Positions 16,940 to 25,527 of a stretch of DNA of 64,000 bases are shown here, piece by piece. This DNA is from UBA7374 sp049890275. Lineage in GTDB: Bacteria > Verrucomicrobiota > Verrucomicrobiia > Opitutales > Coraliomargaritaceae. Both the position numbers and the translations under genes were made by a program. The notes under the pieces were generated by a model that saw only the letters and a list, made by a program, of their open reading frames with translations, did no database searches and was not told the DNA's origin. Numbering within the stretch: position 1 is the first letter of the stretch; each line of letters begins with the position of its first letter. The stretch covers positions 62,001-126,000 of the forward strand of contig JBMHBT010000017.1 in NCBI GenBank assembly GCA_049890275.1, written 5' to 3'.

Positions 16940-17748
16940 TAAAACTTCTCGAATCTCTGGAAAAGCGCCTGAGCAGCTTGGCATTTCCCAATATCGTCTT
17001 AGGCATCGTTGTTGCCCAGCTCATTGTCTATGCACTCATGCTCATCGGCCAGTTGAATATTGAGTCACTCGTCCTCAACCCTTTTCTCGTCGTGGAGGGA
17101 AAGCAGTACTGGAGATTGGTTACTTTTATTATCTGTCCTCCATTTCTGGCACAAGGCGCCTTCGACGCACTTTTCCTCGGCCTTTTCTGGTATATTTTCT
17201 GGATGATGGGCCAGCATCTGGAAAGTGCCTGGGGAACCTTTCGCTTCAATCTCTATTTGATCGCCGGAGTATTCTTCACCCTGCTGGGTACTTTTGTCGG
17301 GTATTTCCTCTCACCCGATGTACAGGTTTTTATCTCACCGCGCTTTCTCTACACCAGTACTTTCCTCGCCTTTGCCGTAATCAACCCCAACATTGAATTC
17401 CATATTTTCTTTATCCTTCCGGTGAAAGTGAAGTGGCTTGCCTGGATCGTGGGCGTATTTGCCATTCTCGGTATTGTCGTACAGCCAAGTTGGGGTGCGA
17501 AACTGGCAGCCCTAGGGCCGTTTATTAATTTCCTTATTTTTTTCCGCTACGAATTAGTCACCTCAGCCCAATCAGCCGATCGACGAAAGAAACATGCCGC
17601 ACAGGTGAAAGCGCTCGCAGAAGAACCTTTTCACCTATGCACTCAATGCGGAGCAAATGATCGCACCCATCCAGAACGCAGCTTTCGCTACAAGGAGGTT
17701 GATGGCGAACCGTTGGGGATTTGTGACGCCTGCAGAGAAGCAGAATAA
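16936..17748 (+). CDS. Rhomboid-fold membrane protein lacking the catalytic dyad, with C-terminal zinc ribbon
   Basis: A polytopic protein of 270 residues with about six helices. Rhomboid-type marks are the WRLVTFIICPP loop (59-69) and LESAWGTFRFNLY (95-107). The protease motif GxSG is absent: at that place the sequence is LYTSTFLAF (Ser141 without the glycines), and no His is found in the following helices where the dyad His would be, so it is probably a pseudoprotease (iRhom/Derlin-like) rather than an enzyme. The C-terminal ~40 residues form a Cys4 zinc ribbon: C235-x2-C238 and C263-x2-C266. It is translationally coupled to pgpA (ATGA overlap), suggesting a role linked to membrane lipid or membrane protein quality control. 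The 3' end overlaps the convergent bioA gene by 61 bases. Function unknown; the fold is inferred from motifs. Confidence 0.72.
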   Translation: MIKLLESLEKRLSSLAFPNIVLGIVVAQLIVYALMLIGQLNIESLVLNPFLVVEGKQYWRLVTFIICPPFLAQGAFDALFLGLFWYIFWMMGQHLESAWGTFRFNLYLIAGVFFTLLGTFVGYFLSPDVQVFISPRFLYTSTFLAFAVINPNIEFHIFFILPVKVKWLAWIVGVFAILGIVVQPSWGAKLAALGPFINFLIFFRYELVTSAQSADRRKKHAAQVKALAEEPFHLCTQCGANDRTHPERSFRYKEVDGEPLGICDACREAE

Positions 17749-19094
17749 TCAGTCAGCGCTTGTTCTATGCTCAGCAGTGTTTGGCGGCAGAGGAAATCAA
17801 TCTCATCCGGCTGGATGATCAGAGGCGGCACAAGAAGCAGACTGTCACCCAGTGGCCGAAGAAGGAGTCCGTTCTTTCTCGCCGCTAAGCAAATACGCCA
17901 GCCCATGCGCACAGACTCCGGCCAAGCCCCAGAACCCTCTTGAGCTTGCAGATCGACTGCTGCGGAGAGTCCATACTGACGGACATCTCGTACGTTTGGG
18001 TGACCCGAAAAGCTATCAGCTAAGGCTTGACCAAATAAATCGATCGTTTGCTTCAATCTTCCGGAATCAATCAGCACTTGAAGTTTTTCGAGGTTCTTCA
18101 GGGCGACTGAGCAGGCGAGGGGGTTTGCCGTAAAGGTATGCCCGTGAAAAAAGGTGCGGTCTTCTTCCCATTTGCCGAGGAATGCACTATAAATATCTTC
18201 CTGAATCAAGGTCGCCGCTAAGGGCAGATAACCGGCGCCGATTCCCTTACCCAAACAAAGAAAATCCGGAGAGACCGACTCCTCCGTACAAGCGTACAGA
18301 GAGCCCAGACGACCAAAGGCGACAAAGACCTCGTCGAGAATAAGATGTATACCAAAGCGACGGCAGATTTGCTCAACTGACTGGAGAAAACCAGGCGGCT
18401 GCTGCATCATCCCTGCTGCGCCCTGAACGAGCGGCTCAATAACCAGGCAGGCCACATTTTCGGACTCTTGTTCCAAATAGTTTTCGAGACATTGCAGGCT
18501 CTTAGTTGCATTTTCGCTCAAAACCTTTCCTGCCAATCGATGACATTGCGGGGCAGGAAAATGCCAATTATCCGGAAACCACTCGGAAAAACGCTCATGA
18601 AAACGTCCTGAAGCACCCGCCGCCATGGTACCAACAGTATCTCCATGATAACCGCCCTCCATGCCAATAATACGCTTCCGCTTGGGTTGACCTTTCAATT
18701 GCCAATACTGATAGGAAAGCTTTAAGGCGATCTCGATTGCGTTGGATCCATTATCCGAAAAGAAAGCACGCTTTAATGGCTTCGGGCCCAGTTCTGTCAG
18801 GCGGTGCGCAAGTTCAGCGGCGATAGGGTGACTCAAACCAAGATAAGTGCTGTGTGCGACCTGACCCATCTGTCTTTGCAAAGCTTCATTCAGGTCTGGA
18901 TCGTTGTGCCCAAAGGTATTGGTCCAAACGGAGGCGTTGGTATCGAGGTAGCGATTCCCCTCCGTATCCCAAAGCCAGCAACCCTGTCCCCGTTCCACCT
19001 GCACAAGCGGCCAGTTACAGTATTCCTGCATCTGACTAAAGGGATGCCAGGAGTGTTCTAAATCCCAGCGGTTGATCGCTTCACTTTCAGACAT
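17688..19094 (-). CDS. bioA: Adenosylmethionine-8-amino-7-oxononanoate aminotransferase
   Basis: PLP-dependent class III aminotransferase that uses SAM as amino donor to make 7,8-diaminononanoate in biotin synthesis. Seen: WHPFSQMQEYC at the N-terminus, GCWLWDTEGNRYLD, FFSDNGSNAIEIALK, GYHGDTVGTMAAGA, LILDEVFVAFGRLG and the Schiff-base lysine in LGKGIGAGYLPLA (~283). The 468 residues exceed the typical ~430 slightly; the last ~15 residues (after ~453) are encoded within the overlap with the convergent rhomboid-like gene. No other biotin gene is in the window, so biotin synthesis genes are not clustered here. Other class III aminotransferases are possible, but the N-terminal block and WFPDNWHFPAP region are BioA-like. 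Confidence 0.9.
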   Translation of the reverse strand: MSESEAINRWDLEHSWHPFSQMQEYCNWPLVQVERGQGCWLWDTEGNRYLDTNASVWTNTFGHNDPDLNEALQRQMGQVAHSTYLGLSHPIAAELAHRLTELGPKPLKRAFFSDNGSNAIEIALKLSYQYWQLKGQPKRKRIIGMEGGYHGDTVGTMAAGASGRFHERFSEWFPDNWHFPAPQCHRLAGKVLSENATKSLQCLENYLEQESENVACLVIEPLVQGAAGMMQQPPGFLQSVEQICRRFGIHLILDEVFVAFGRLGSLYACTEESVSPDFLCLGKGIGAGYLPLAATLIQEDIYSAFLGKWEEDRTFFHGHTFTANPLACSVALKNLEKLQVLIDSGRLKQTIDLFGQALADSFSGHPNVRDVRQYGLSAAVDLQAQEGSGAWPESVRMGWRICLAARKNGLLLRPLGDSLLLVPPLIIQPDEIDFLCRQTLLSIEQALTDYSASLQASQIPNGSPSTSL

Positions 19095-19272
19095 AATCAG
19101 TTTGTCTTTATGACTGGATTGATCCTCCAGACAATTCCTTTCATTGACTGAATGAGCTCTGATTCTCGAGAGAAAATCAAAATAATGCTGAAAAGATGCT
19201 TTCGGATTGATCTACTCCGCAGTTACGACACGATGATACTTTTGTTGATTTATCCACGATTCAAACGGTTAC

Positions 19273-20181
19273 ATGGCTACAGGTTTACTATTCTCGGGAC
19301 AAGGTGCCCAGTTCGTTGGCATGGGGCGCTCGCTCTACGAAAACTCCGAGATCGCTCGTTCGCTCTACGACGAAGCCAATGCGGTTCTCGGCTGGGATCT
19401 GAAGAAAGTCTCCTTCGAAGGGCCCGATGAGGCGCTGACTGAAACCAGTGCCTGTCAACCAGCGCTCTATGTGCACGGCTACGCAGTTTTTCGAATTTTA
19501 GAATCGCAAGGTAAATTAGACGATCTAGTGGCTGCTTGCGGTTTGAGCCTCGGAGAACTAACCGCTCTGGCTGCTGCTGGGGTTTATGATTTCGCCACCG
19601 GACTACGACTTGTAGCCGAGCGGGGACGCCTCATGCAGGAGGCCTGCAACGAAACACAGGGCGGCATGGCCAGCGTGATCGGCGGCGACCCCGAAGCGGT
19701 TGAAACACTTTGCCAAGAATTCGATATCGAGATCGCCAATTTCAACTGCCCCGGTCAAATCGTCATCTCTGGGGAAGAAGAACGTATTTTAGATGCAGTG
19801 GCCAACTCCAGAGATCGTGGCTTCAAGTTAGTCAAGCCGCTCAAGGTTGCCGGTGCCTATCACAGTCGCTTGATGAAATCCGCGCGCGAAGCATTTGCTC
19901 AATACATCGAAGACTTCACATTTGAGAAGCCCAAGCTCGCCGTGTATACCAACGTCACCGGAAATCAGGTAACGGATCCGGAAGCGATCAAAGAGGCATT
20001 GATCAGTCAGGTTGTTTCCTCTGTACGCTTTGAAGATTGCCTGCGCAATGCTGCTCAAGAAAACAACGTAGATAACTTCTACGAATGCGGCCCAAATAAG
20101 ATTCTTGCCGGGCTTGCCCGCAGGACGGATAGGGAGCTTTCGATCACTCCGGTTTCCGAGTTTGAGGAACTCCCGGCCTAA
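19273..20181 (+). CDS. fabD: Malonyl-CoA:ACP transacylase
   Basis: Moves malonyl groups from CoA to acyl carrier protein for fatty acid elongation. Seen: LFSGQGAQFVGMGRSLY at the start, nucleophile Ser92 in GLSLGELTAL (the common GHSLGE appears as GLSLGE), the Arg region AERGRLMQEA, and the catalytic His in AGAYHSRLM (~197). Its 302 residues are normal. There is a 178-base divergent region before it, shared with bioA. It is 41 bases ahead of lepA; other fab genes and acpP are not in the window. Confidence 0.95.
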   Translation: MATGLLFSGQGAQFVGMGRSLYENSEIARSLYDEANAVLGWDLKKVSFEGPDEALTETSACQPALYVHGYAVFRILESQGKLDDLVAACGLSLGELTALAAAGVYDFATGLRLVAERGRLMQEACNETQGGMASVIGGDPEAVETLCQEFDIEIANFNCPGQIVISGEEERILDAVANSRDRGFKLVKPLKVAGAYHSRLMKSAREAFAQYIEDFTFEKPKLAVYTNVTGNQVTDPEAIKEALISQVVSSVRFEDCLRNAAQENNVDNFYECGPNKILAGLARRTDRELSITPVSEFEELPA

Positions 20182-20222
20182 GTGAAGTTTCTCACGAGTC
20201 CACGAGCATTTGCACAGTTAAT

Positions 20223-22031
20223 ATGAGTGAATTGCAGCATACACGCAATTTCTGTATCATTGCACACGTCGACCATGGCAAGACGACCTTATCGGATCGT
20301 ATTCTTGAGCTGACGCGTACAGTGGAGATGCGGGAAATGAAAGACCAGCTGCTCGACTCAATGGATCTGGAGCGGGAACGGGGGATTACCATTAAGAGCC
20401 ATCCGGTCTCGATGGTCTACAAAGCCCAGGACGGGAAAGACTATACTTTTAACCTAATCGACACTCCGGGACACGTTGACTTTTCTTACGAGGTGTCCCG
20501 CAGTCTGGCCGCTTGCGAGGGGGCAATGCTCTTAATTGATGCCGCGCAGGGCATCGAAGCGCAAACGGTTGCCAACGCACATTTGGCTATTGAACAGGGT
20601 CTGGAGATCATACCGGTGATCAACAAAGTGGATCTACCCGGAGCCGATGTACCGGCGATTCAGCAACAACTGGAAGATGTCTTGGCGATTCCCGCCGAAG
20701 AAGCCGTACTGACCAGTGGTAAGACCGGTATCGGTGTGGGGGATCTGATGGAAGCGGCCGTCGCTCGCGTACCCCAGCCGAGATGGGCTGATGTGGATGG
20801 CCTGCGCGTCCTGATCTTTGATTGCGTGTATGATGCTTTCAAAGGCGTTATCTGCTACGTGCGGGTCTTCTCTGGCTCCGTAAAAAATGGAGATAGTATC
20901 CTGACGATGAGCGACGGGATGAAAGCACAAGTCAAAGAGGTCGGAAAGTTTTCCCCGGAAATGACGAAGCAGGATACGCTCAGCGCCGGTGATGTCGGCT
21001 ACATCGTAACGAACATTCGAGATGTGGCAGAAATTAAGCTGGGCGATACAATTACTTTGGCCAATTCACCGGCAAAGGAAATGCTGCCCGGCTACAAAGA
21101 GGTCAGCCCAATGGTCTTCAGCGGAATTTATCCAATCGATACGAATGACTACAACAAGTTGAAGGCTTCGATGGGCAAGTTGCGCTTGAATGATGCAGCT
21201 TTTATCTACCAGTCGGAAAACTCCGTGGCGCTTGGCTTCGGTTTCCGCTGTGGCTTCCTCGGCCTGCTTCATATGGAGATCATTCAGGAGCGGATCCGCC
21301 GCGAGTACGATCTGGATGTGATCTCGACCTATCCCAGCGTAGTTTACCAAGTGCACCGTACCGACAAGGAAATGATTGAGGTACACAACCCGGTTCACTT
21401 GCCGGATCCGGCTGAAATTGATTACATTGATGAGCCGATGATTCGTGCCTCCATCCATATACCGAGCGGTTCGATCGGGGATGTGCTCGCACTAATGAGT
21501 GAAAAACGTGGCCTTTGCGAGCATACAGAAACCATCGATGATAGTCGTGTCATGCTGGTTTGCCGACTCCCGCTCAATGAAATCCTTGTCGATTTTAACG
21601 ACCGCCTCAAGAGCATCACACATGGCTACGGCTCCATGGATTATGAAATGGATGGCTATGAGCAGGCAAAGCTCTGCCGACTGGATATCCTCGTCAACCA
21701 AGAGCAGGTTGATGCCTTTTCCTCTATTGTTCACGTCGATAAGGCAGAAGGACGGGGCAGGGCGCTTTGTTCCCGATTGAAGGAGATCCTTCCCCGGCAA
21801 ATGTTTAAGATTGCGATTCAAGCGGCCATCGGCGGCAAGGTAGTCGCCCGCGAAACCATCAGCGCCCTGCGTAAAGACGTGACCGCAAAATGCTATGGCG
21901 GTGATATCTCGCGTAAACGCAAACTGCTGGAAAAGCAAAAAGAGGGCAAAAAGCGGATGAAAAACATTGGCAGCGTATCCATCCCTCAGGATGCTTTTAT
22001 CAAAATATTGAAAACGTCGGACGGTGGCTGA
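20223..22031 (+). CDS. lepA: Elongation factor 4 (back-translocating GTPase)
   Basis: Ribosome-bound GTPase involved in translation fidelity and 30S maturation. G motifs: AHVDHGKTTLSDRIL (G1), RERGITIKSHPV (G2), DTPGHVDFSYEVSRSLA (G3), NKVDLPGAD (G4). The LepA-specific C-terminal domain ends in GSVSIPQDAFIKILKTSD. Its 602 residues are exact for the family. No Shine-Dalgarno sequence precedes the ATG (CACAGTTAAT). The stop overlaps the lepB start (TGATG), so lepA-lepB is coupled as in many bacteria. Confidence 0.97.
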   Translation: MSELQHTRNFCIIAHVDHGKTTLSDRILELTRTVEMREMKDQLLDSMDLERERGITIKSHPVSMVYKAQDGKDYTFNLIDTPGHVDFSYEVSRSLAACEGAMLLIDAAQGIEAQTVANAHLAIEQGLEIIPVINKVDLPGADVPAIQQQLEDVLAIPAEEAVLTSGKTGIGVGDLMEAAVARVPQPRWADVDGLRVLIFDCVYDAFKGVICYVRVFSGSVKNGDSILTMSDGMKAQVKEVGKFSPEMTKQDTLSAGDVGYIVTNIRDVAEIKLGDTITLANSPAKEMLPGYKEVSPMVFSGIYPIDTNDYNKLKASMGKLRLNDAAFIYQSENSVALGFGFRCGFLGLLHMEIIQERIRREYDLDVISTYPSVVYQVHRTDKEMIEVHNPVHLPDPAEIDYIDEPMIRASIHIPSGSIGDVLALMSEKRGLCEHTETIDDSRVMLVCRLPLNEILVDFNDRLKSITHGYGSMDYEMDGYEQAKLCRLDILVNQEQVDAFSSIVHVDKAEGRGRALCSRLKEILPRQMFKIAIQAAIGGKVVARETISALRKDVTAKCYGGDISRKRKLLEKQKEGKKRMKNIGSVSIPQDAFIKILKTSDGG

Positions 22032-23296
22032 TGACAGGCTACTGCCGGGTCAACGAAATGCCTATGAAACATCTTCGAAAGCAAGCTAAGGAATTACTAC
22101 AGGCAGCCGGCAAGGTTTATCATTACCGCAAAGATGTACTGAGCGAAGCAGATATAGATTCTTTGGAATCTTCAGTCGAAAAGCTGAATACCGCGTTAGA
22201 GGATAAAAGCACCGTTGAGGACACCCTGGCATCAGCTACGGAGGATCTCGATTCACTCCTACGCCGGGTTGGCGGAAAAATTTACCCGAAAACTTTTTTC
22301 AGCGATAACATAGAAGTCATCCTCGTCGCGGCGATTCTAGTCATCGGTATTCGCACCTTCTTTTTTCAGCCTTTCATCATTCCAACAAATTCCATGTATC
22401 CGACTTATAGTGGGATGAATTCCGTTGTCTATGATACGCAAAAGGATGCGGCACCGTCCTTACCAGAACGCTTTCTGCGCTTCATTACACTCGGCGCAAA
22501 ACACAAATCACTAACAGCAAACGAATCCGGAGAGGTCTCGCTTCTCGTCTACGAAAAATACGGTACTAATTACAGGGACATTAAAAAACGTATACGCGGC
22601 CCCAAATGGATCGTACTGAAAGGCTGGTTCGACCAATATACATTCTATGTTAACGGAGAACCTCACACCCTGACGCTACCTGCCGATTTTGACATCAATC
22701 CAGTGCTCGCCAAAGCTTTCCAAATTCCAATCAACGAAACGCTAAAACGAAACCCAGACCTCGCAGGAACAAAACTTCTTCCACTGGGTAAGAGCGTCGA
22801 AGCAGGGCAAAAAATTCTTAGTTTCGATATCACACTCGGAGATGCGCTCTTCGTCGACCGGATGAGTTATCACTTTCGCAAGCCGAAGGTAGGCGATCCT
22901 TTTGTCTTCCGTACCGATGATATACTGGATGCAGTCGGTCGTGCCACGAATGACTACACACCAAAGTATTATATCAAACGCATAGCCGGAGTTGAAGAGG
23001 AAACACTGGAGATCCGAAACGGCGAACTGCTAGTCGACGGTCAACCCAGAGATGAGAAACCCGTATTTCTACGGAATGCTCAGCGCGAAGGCGAATACAG
23101 CGGCTACGTTAACCAGCAACTGCTGGATGCAGGAATACAAATGAACGTACCCGAAGGCAATTTTGTCGCACTGGGTGATAATTCAGCCAATAGCGCGGAT
23201 AGTCGTTACTGGGGCTTTGTCCCGGAGAATTCCGTTATTGGGAAAGCTTTCTTCGTCTATTATCCGTTTACCAAACGCTGGGGGCCATCTGAATAA
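22031..23296 (+). CDS. lepB: Signal peptidase I with long N-terminus and internal insertion
   Basis: Cuts signal peptides from exported preproteins at the outer face of the inner membrane. Residues ~1-90 are a charged, probably coiled cytoplasmic part; one hydrophobic anchor is at ~95-112. Catalytic Ser121 lies in IPTNSMYPT and the general base Lys in YYIKRIAG (~316), and the C-terminal block GDNSANSADSRYWGFVP with ENSVIGKAFFVYYPF follows. About 195 residues separate Ser and Lys, against about 55 in E. coli, so a domain of about 140 residues is inserted (contains YEKYGTNYRDIKKRIRGPK and YVNGEPHTLTLP). At 421 residues it resembles the enlarged chlamydial/verrucomicrobial form. Starts at the lepA stop; later ATGs at codons 10 and 12 are possible. 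Confidence 0.92.
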   Translation: MTGYCRVNEMPMKHLRKQAKELLQAAGKVYHYRKDVLSEADIDSLESSVEKLNTALEDKSTVEDTLASATEDLDSLLRRVGGKIYPKTFFSDNIEVILVAAILVIGIRTFFFQPFIIPTNSMYPTYSGMNSVVYDTQKDAAPSLPERFLRFITLGAKHKSLTANESGEVSLLVYEKYGTNYRDIKKRIRGPKWIVLKGWFDQYTFYVNGEPHTLTLPADFDINPVLAKAFQIPINETLKRNPDLAGTKLLPLGKSVEAGQKILSFDITLGDALFVDRMSYHFRKPKVGDPFVFRTDDILDAVGRATNDYTPKYYIKRIAGVEEETLEIRNGELLVDGQPRDEKPVFLRNAQREGEYSGYVNQQLLDAGIQMNVPEGNFVALGDNSANSADSRYWGFVPENSVIGKAFFVYYPFTKRWGPSE

Positions 23297-23367
23297 TCGA
23301 AAATACCCAATATTACGCACAATATATATTATGTCTAATTCAATAATTTTGTGCTAGCCAGTCCTCC

Positions 23368-24933
23368 ATGCGCACCGTTTCTAATACTGAACCACCCCTC
23401 TTTGATTGGCTGAAAGAACGCACCTCCGGAGTCCTTCTTCATATCAGCAGCCTTCCCTCCGATTTCGGTATCGGTAACTTCGGAGCCGGTGCACTGCGTT
23501 TTCTTGATTTTCTTGAGGCCGCATCCTTTCAGGTATGGCAACTGTGCCCGCTTGGGCCTACGGGCTTTGGTGACTCTCCTTACCAATGCTTTTCTGCCTT
23601 CGCCGGAAATCCATACTTTATCGACCTGGAGCCTCTCCTCCAGGAAGGACTCCTCTCCAGTGAAGAATTAGCTCCTCTTCGACAGCTATCGGCTGCATTC
23701 GTTGATTATGGTCGTCTCTATGCGGAAATCCCGGAATTGCTGACGACTGCCTACGATCGATTTATGGAGAATCAATCGACCTCTTTTCAGGACTATGGAA
23801 CGTTTGAGAAGTTTTGTGCCGAACAAGCGCATTGGCTTGACGATTACGCCCTCTTTATGGCGCTAAAGGAAAAATTCGATGGCGTCAGTTGGCTGGATTG
23901 GCCATCGACCTACCGAGAGCACAGCACGGCCAAAAAACAAATCCTCGATCCTGAATGCAAACGATCCATCGGAGCGCATTCCTTTCAACAGTATCTGTTC
24001 TTCGCACAGCTCAAAAAGCTACGTCAAGAAGCTGGCTCTCGAGGCATCCAACTGATGGGAGATGTACCCATTTTTGTCGCTTTAGACAGTGCAGACGTGT
24101 GGGCAAACCGAGACCTCTTTCATTTACGTAAAAACGGAAAGCCAGTTAGTGTGGCCGGCGTCCCACCCGATTCTTTCTCTGAGGATGGCCAACTGTGGGG
24201 AAACCCGGTCTATCAATGGAAAAACCATCAGGCGAATGGTTTCCAGTGGTGGATTGATCGAATTCGCAGCAATCTTGAGATCTTTGATATTCTCCGATTG
24301 GATCATTTCCGCGGATTTGAATCGTATTGGTCGATCCCGTCGCAAGCGAAATCTGCCCGCGACGGCAAGTGGGCTCCCAGTCCGGGATTGGAGCTATTCC
24401 AAGCGCTACACAAAGCGTGCCCCAAGGCAAAATTTTTAGCCGAAGACCTCGGAGTGATCACCGAAGAAGTGGAAAGGCTCTGCCGGCAAACCGGCTTGCC
24501 CCGTATGGCTGTATTGCAATTCGCTTTTGGTAATGATCCCGGCAACCCCTATCTGCCACACAACATAGAGGCCAATCAAGTTGTCTACTCAGGTACACAC
24601 GACAACGAAACAACGCTCGGCTGGTATAACTCTATCAGCGAGAGTTGCCGCGACCACGTACGCCGCTACCTCGGGATCGATGGCAAAACAATCGCCTGGG
24701 ACTTCTTCCGAGCAGCGATTCGTTCCAATGCACGTCTTGCTATTCTCCCCTTCCAAGATCTTCTCTCACTTGGAAACGAAGCACGATTTAACAGTCCAGG
24801 GAAAGCTGCTGGTAATTGGCAGTGGCGCTACCTGCCGAAACAACTCGATTGCCTCTTCAATACGAGCGTCCCCTATATTCGTGAACAACTCCGACTCTAT
24901 GGTCGCGTTACAGGAAACGGTCGCTACACTTAG
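23368..24933 (+). CDS. malQ: 4-alpha-glucanotransferase (amylomaltase, GH77)
   Basis: Transfers alpha-1,4-glucan segments between malto-oligosaccharides or glycogen-derived chains. Seen: GVLLHISSLPSDFGIGNFG at the N-terminus, QLCPLGPTGFGDSPYQ, the nucleophile region RLDHFRGFESYW (Asp ~311), the acid/base region LAEDLGVIT (Glu ~358) and GTHDNETTLGWY. The 521 residues fit the compact bacterial form. It lies 71 bases after lepB. Its TAG overlaps the stop of the convergent Rrf2 gene by 3 bases. No glycogen synthase or phosphorylase is nearby. Confidence 0.96.
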   Translation: MRTVSNTEPPLFDWLKERTSGVLLHISSLPSDFGIGNFGAGALRFLDFLEAASFQVWQLCPLGPTGFGDSPYQCFSAFAGNPYFIDLEPLLQEGLLSSEELAPLRQLSAAFVDYGRLYAEIPELLTTAYDRFMENQSTSFQDYGTFEKFCAEQAHWLDDYALFMALKEKFDGVSWLDWPSTYREHSTAKKQILDPECKRSIGAHSFQQYLFFAQLKKLRQEAGSRGIQLMGDVPIFVALDSADVWANRDLFHLRKNGKPVSVAGVPPDSFSEDGQLWGNPVYQWKNHQANGFQWWIDRIRSNLEIFDILRLDHFRGFESYWSIPSQAKSARDGKWAPSPGLELFQALHKACPKAKFLAEDLGVITEEVERLCRQTGLPRMAVLQFAFGNDPGNPYLPHNIEANQVVYSGTHDNETTLGWYNSISESCRDHVRRYLGIDGKTIAWDFFRAAIRSNARLAILPFQDLLSLGNEARFNSPGKAAGNWQWRYLPKQLDCLFNTSVPYIREQLRLYGRVTGNGRYT

Positions 24934-25346
24934 ATATAATACATTTGAGCATCCTCACCGCGGACAACAAAATCATCCAAGGTAAGTGCTTCAATTTGCC
25001 CTTCGAGTGCCTCACCAATTCGGACCCAGAGTGCGGACACCCGTTGACCCGAGTAACCAGACTCGGTGAAATTACGCTCTAAAAGCTCAGGATCAATCGC
25101 CTGCACAATGCTTTTCAGGCTGATCTCTTTTGGTTCCCGCGACAAAGCATAACCACCCTGCTTACCACGCTTACTAATGATCAAACCGGCAGTCCGCAGT
25201 TCATTCAATATCTGCACGAGATAGTTAGCCGGCACTTGCTCGGCTTCAGATAGTGAATCGACGTGCCAGAACTTTTCCCTACCATGAAAACGGCCCAATT
25301 GCGCCATCACCCTACAGGCATATTCTAGCTTGTGAGAAAGCTTCAT
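24930..25346 (-). CDS. Rrf2-family transcriptional regulator without Fe-S cysteines
   Basis: Winged-helix DNA-binding regulator of 138 residues. The N-terminal KLSHKLEYACRVMAQLG, the helix-turn-helix VPANYLVQILNELRTAGLI and the wing SKRGKQGGYALSR are typical Rrf2. The three cysteines that bind a cluster in IscR/NsrR are absent (the only Cys is at position 11), so it is more like CymR, which senses cysteine status through CysK. It is divergent from gyrB. Its leader carries an inverted-repeat site sharing 11 bases with the cysJ/cysI promoter region, which suggests autoregulation and control of sulfite reduction; that is inference. The stop overlaps the malQ stop. Confidence 0.87.
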   Translation of the reverse strand: MKLSHKLEYACRVMAQLGRFHGREKFWHVDSLSEAEQVPANYLVQILNELRTAGLIISKRGKQGGYALSREPKEISLKSIVQAIDPELLERNFTESGYSGQRVSALWVRIGEALEGQIEALTLDDFVVRGEDAQMYYI

Positions 25347-25358
25347 TTAGCTGCTTTT

Positions 25359-25379
25359 TTAGGCGCTGAACCTAAGAAG
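25359..25379 (-). promoter_or_regulatory. Operator candidate in the Rrf2 gene leader
   Basis: On the minus strand this reads TTCTTAGGTTC followed by AGCGCCTAAAAA; the short dyad is TTAGG-N7-CCTAA (25359-25375), 13 bases before the start codon. TTCTTAGGTTC is identical to 3265-3275 in the cysJ/cysI region. The spacing of the two arms differs (7 here, 15 there between the pentamers), so only the half-site is conserved. Position so close to the ATG would fit repression. Confidence 0.5.
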
Positions 25380-25527
25380 TAAACAATAAAGAGCAGGAAG
25401 CCAAACTCAGCGTCGCCAAAAGAAACAAGTACTTGACTATGAATCCCTTAAAGAATGGCAAAAAAAAGCATACCCGAATCACTTTTTAGTGGTAAGTCCG
25501 ATGCAAAACGGATTTAATTTGCAGCTT

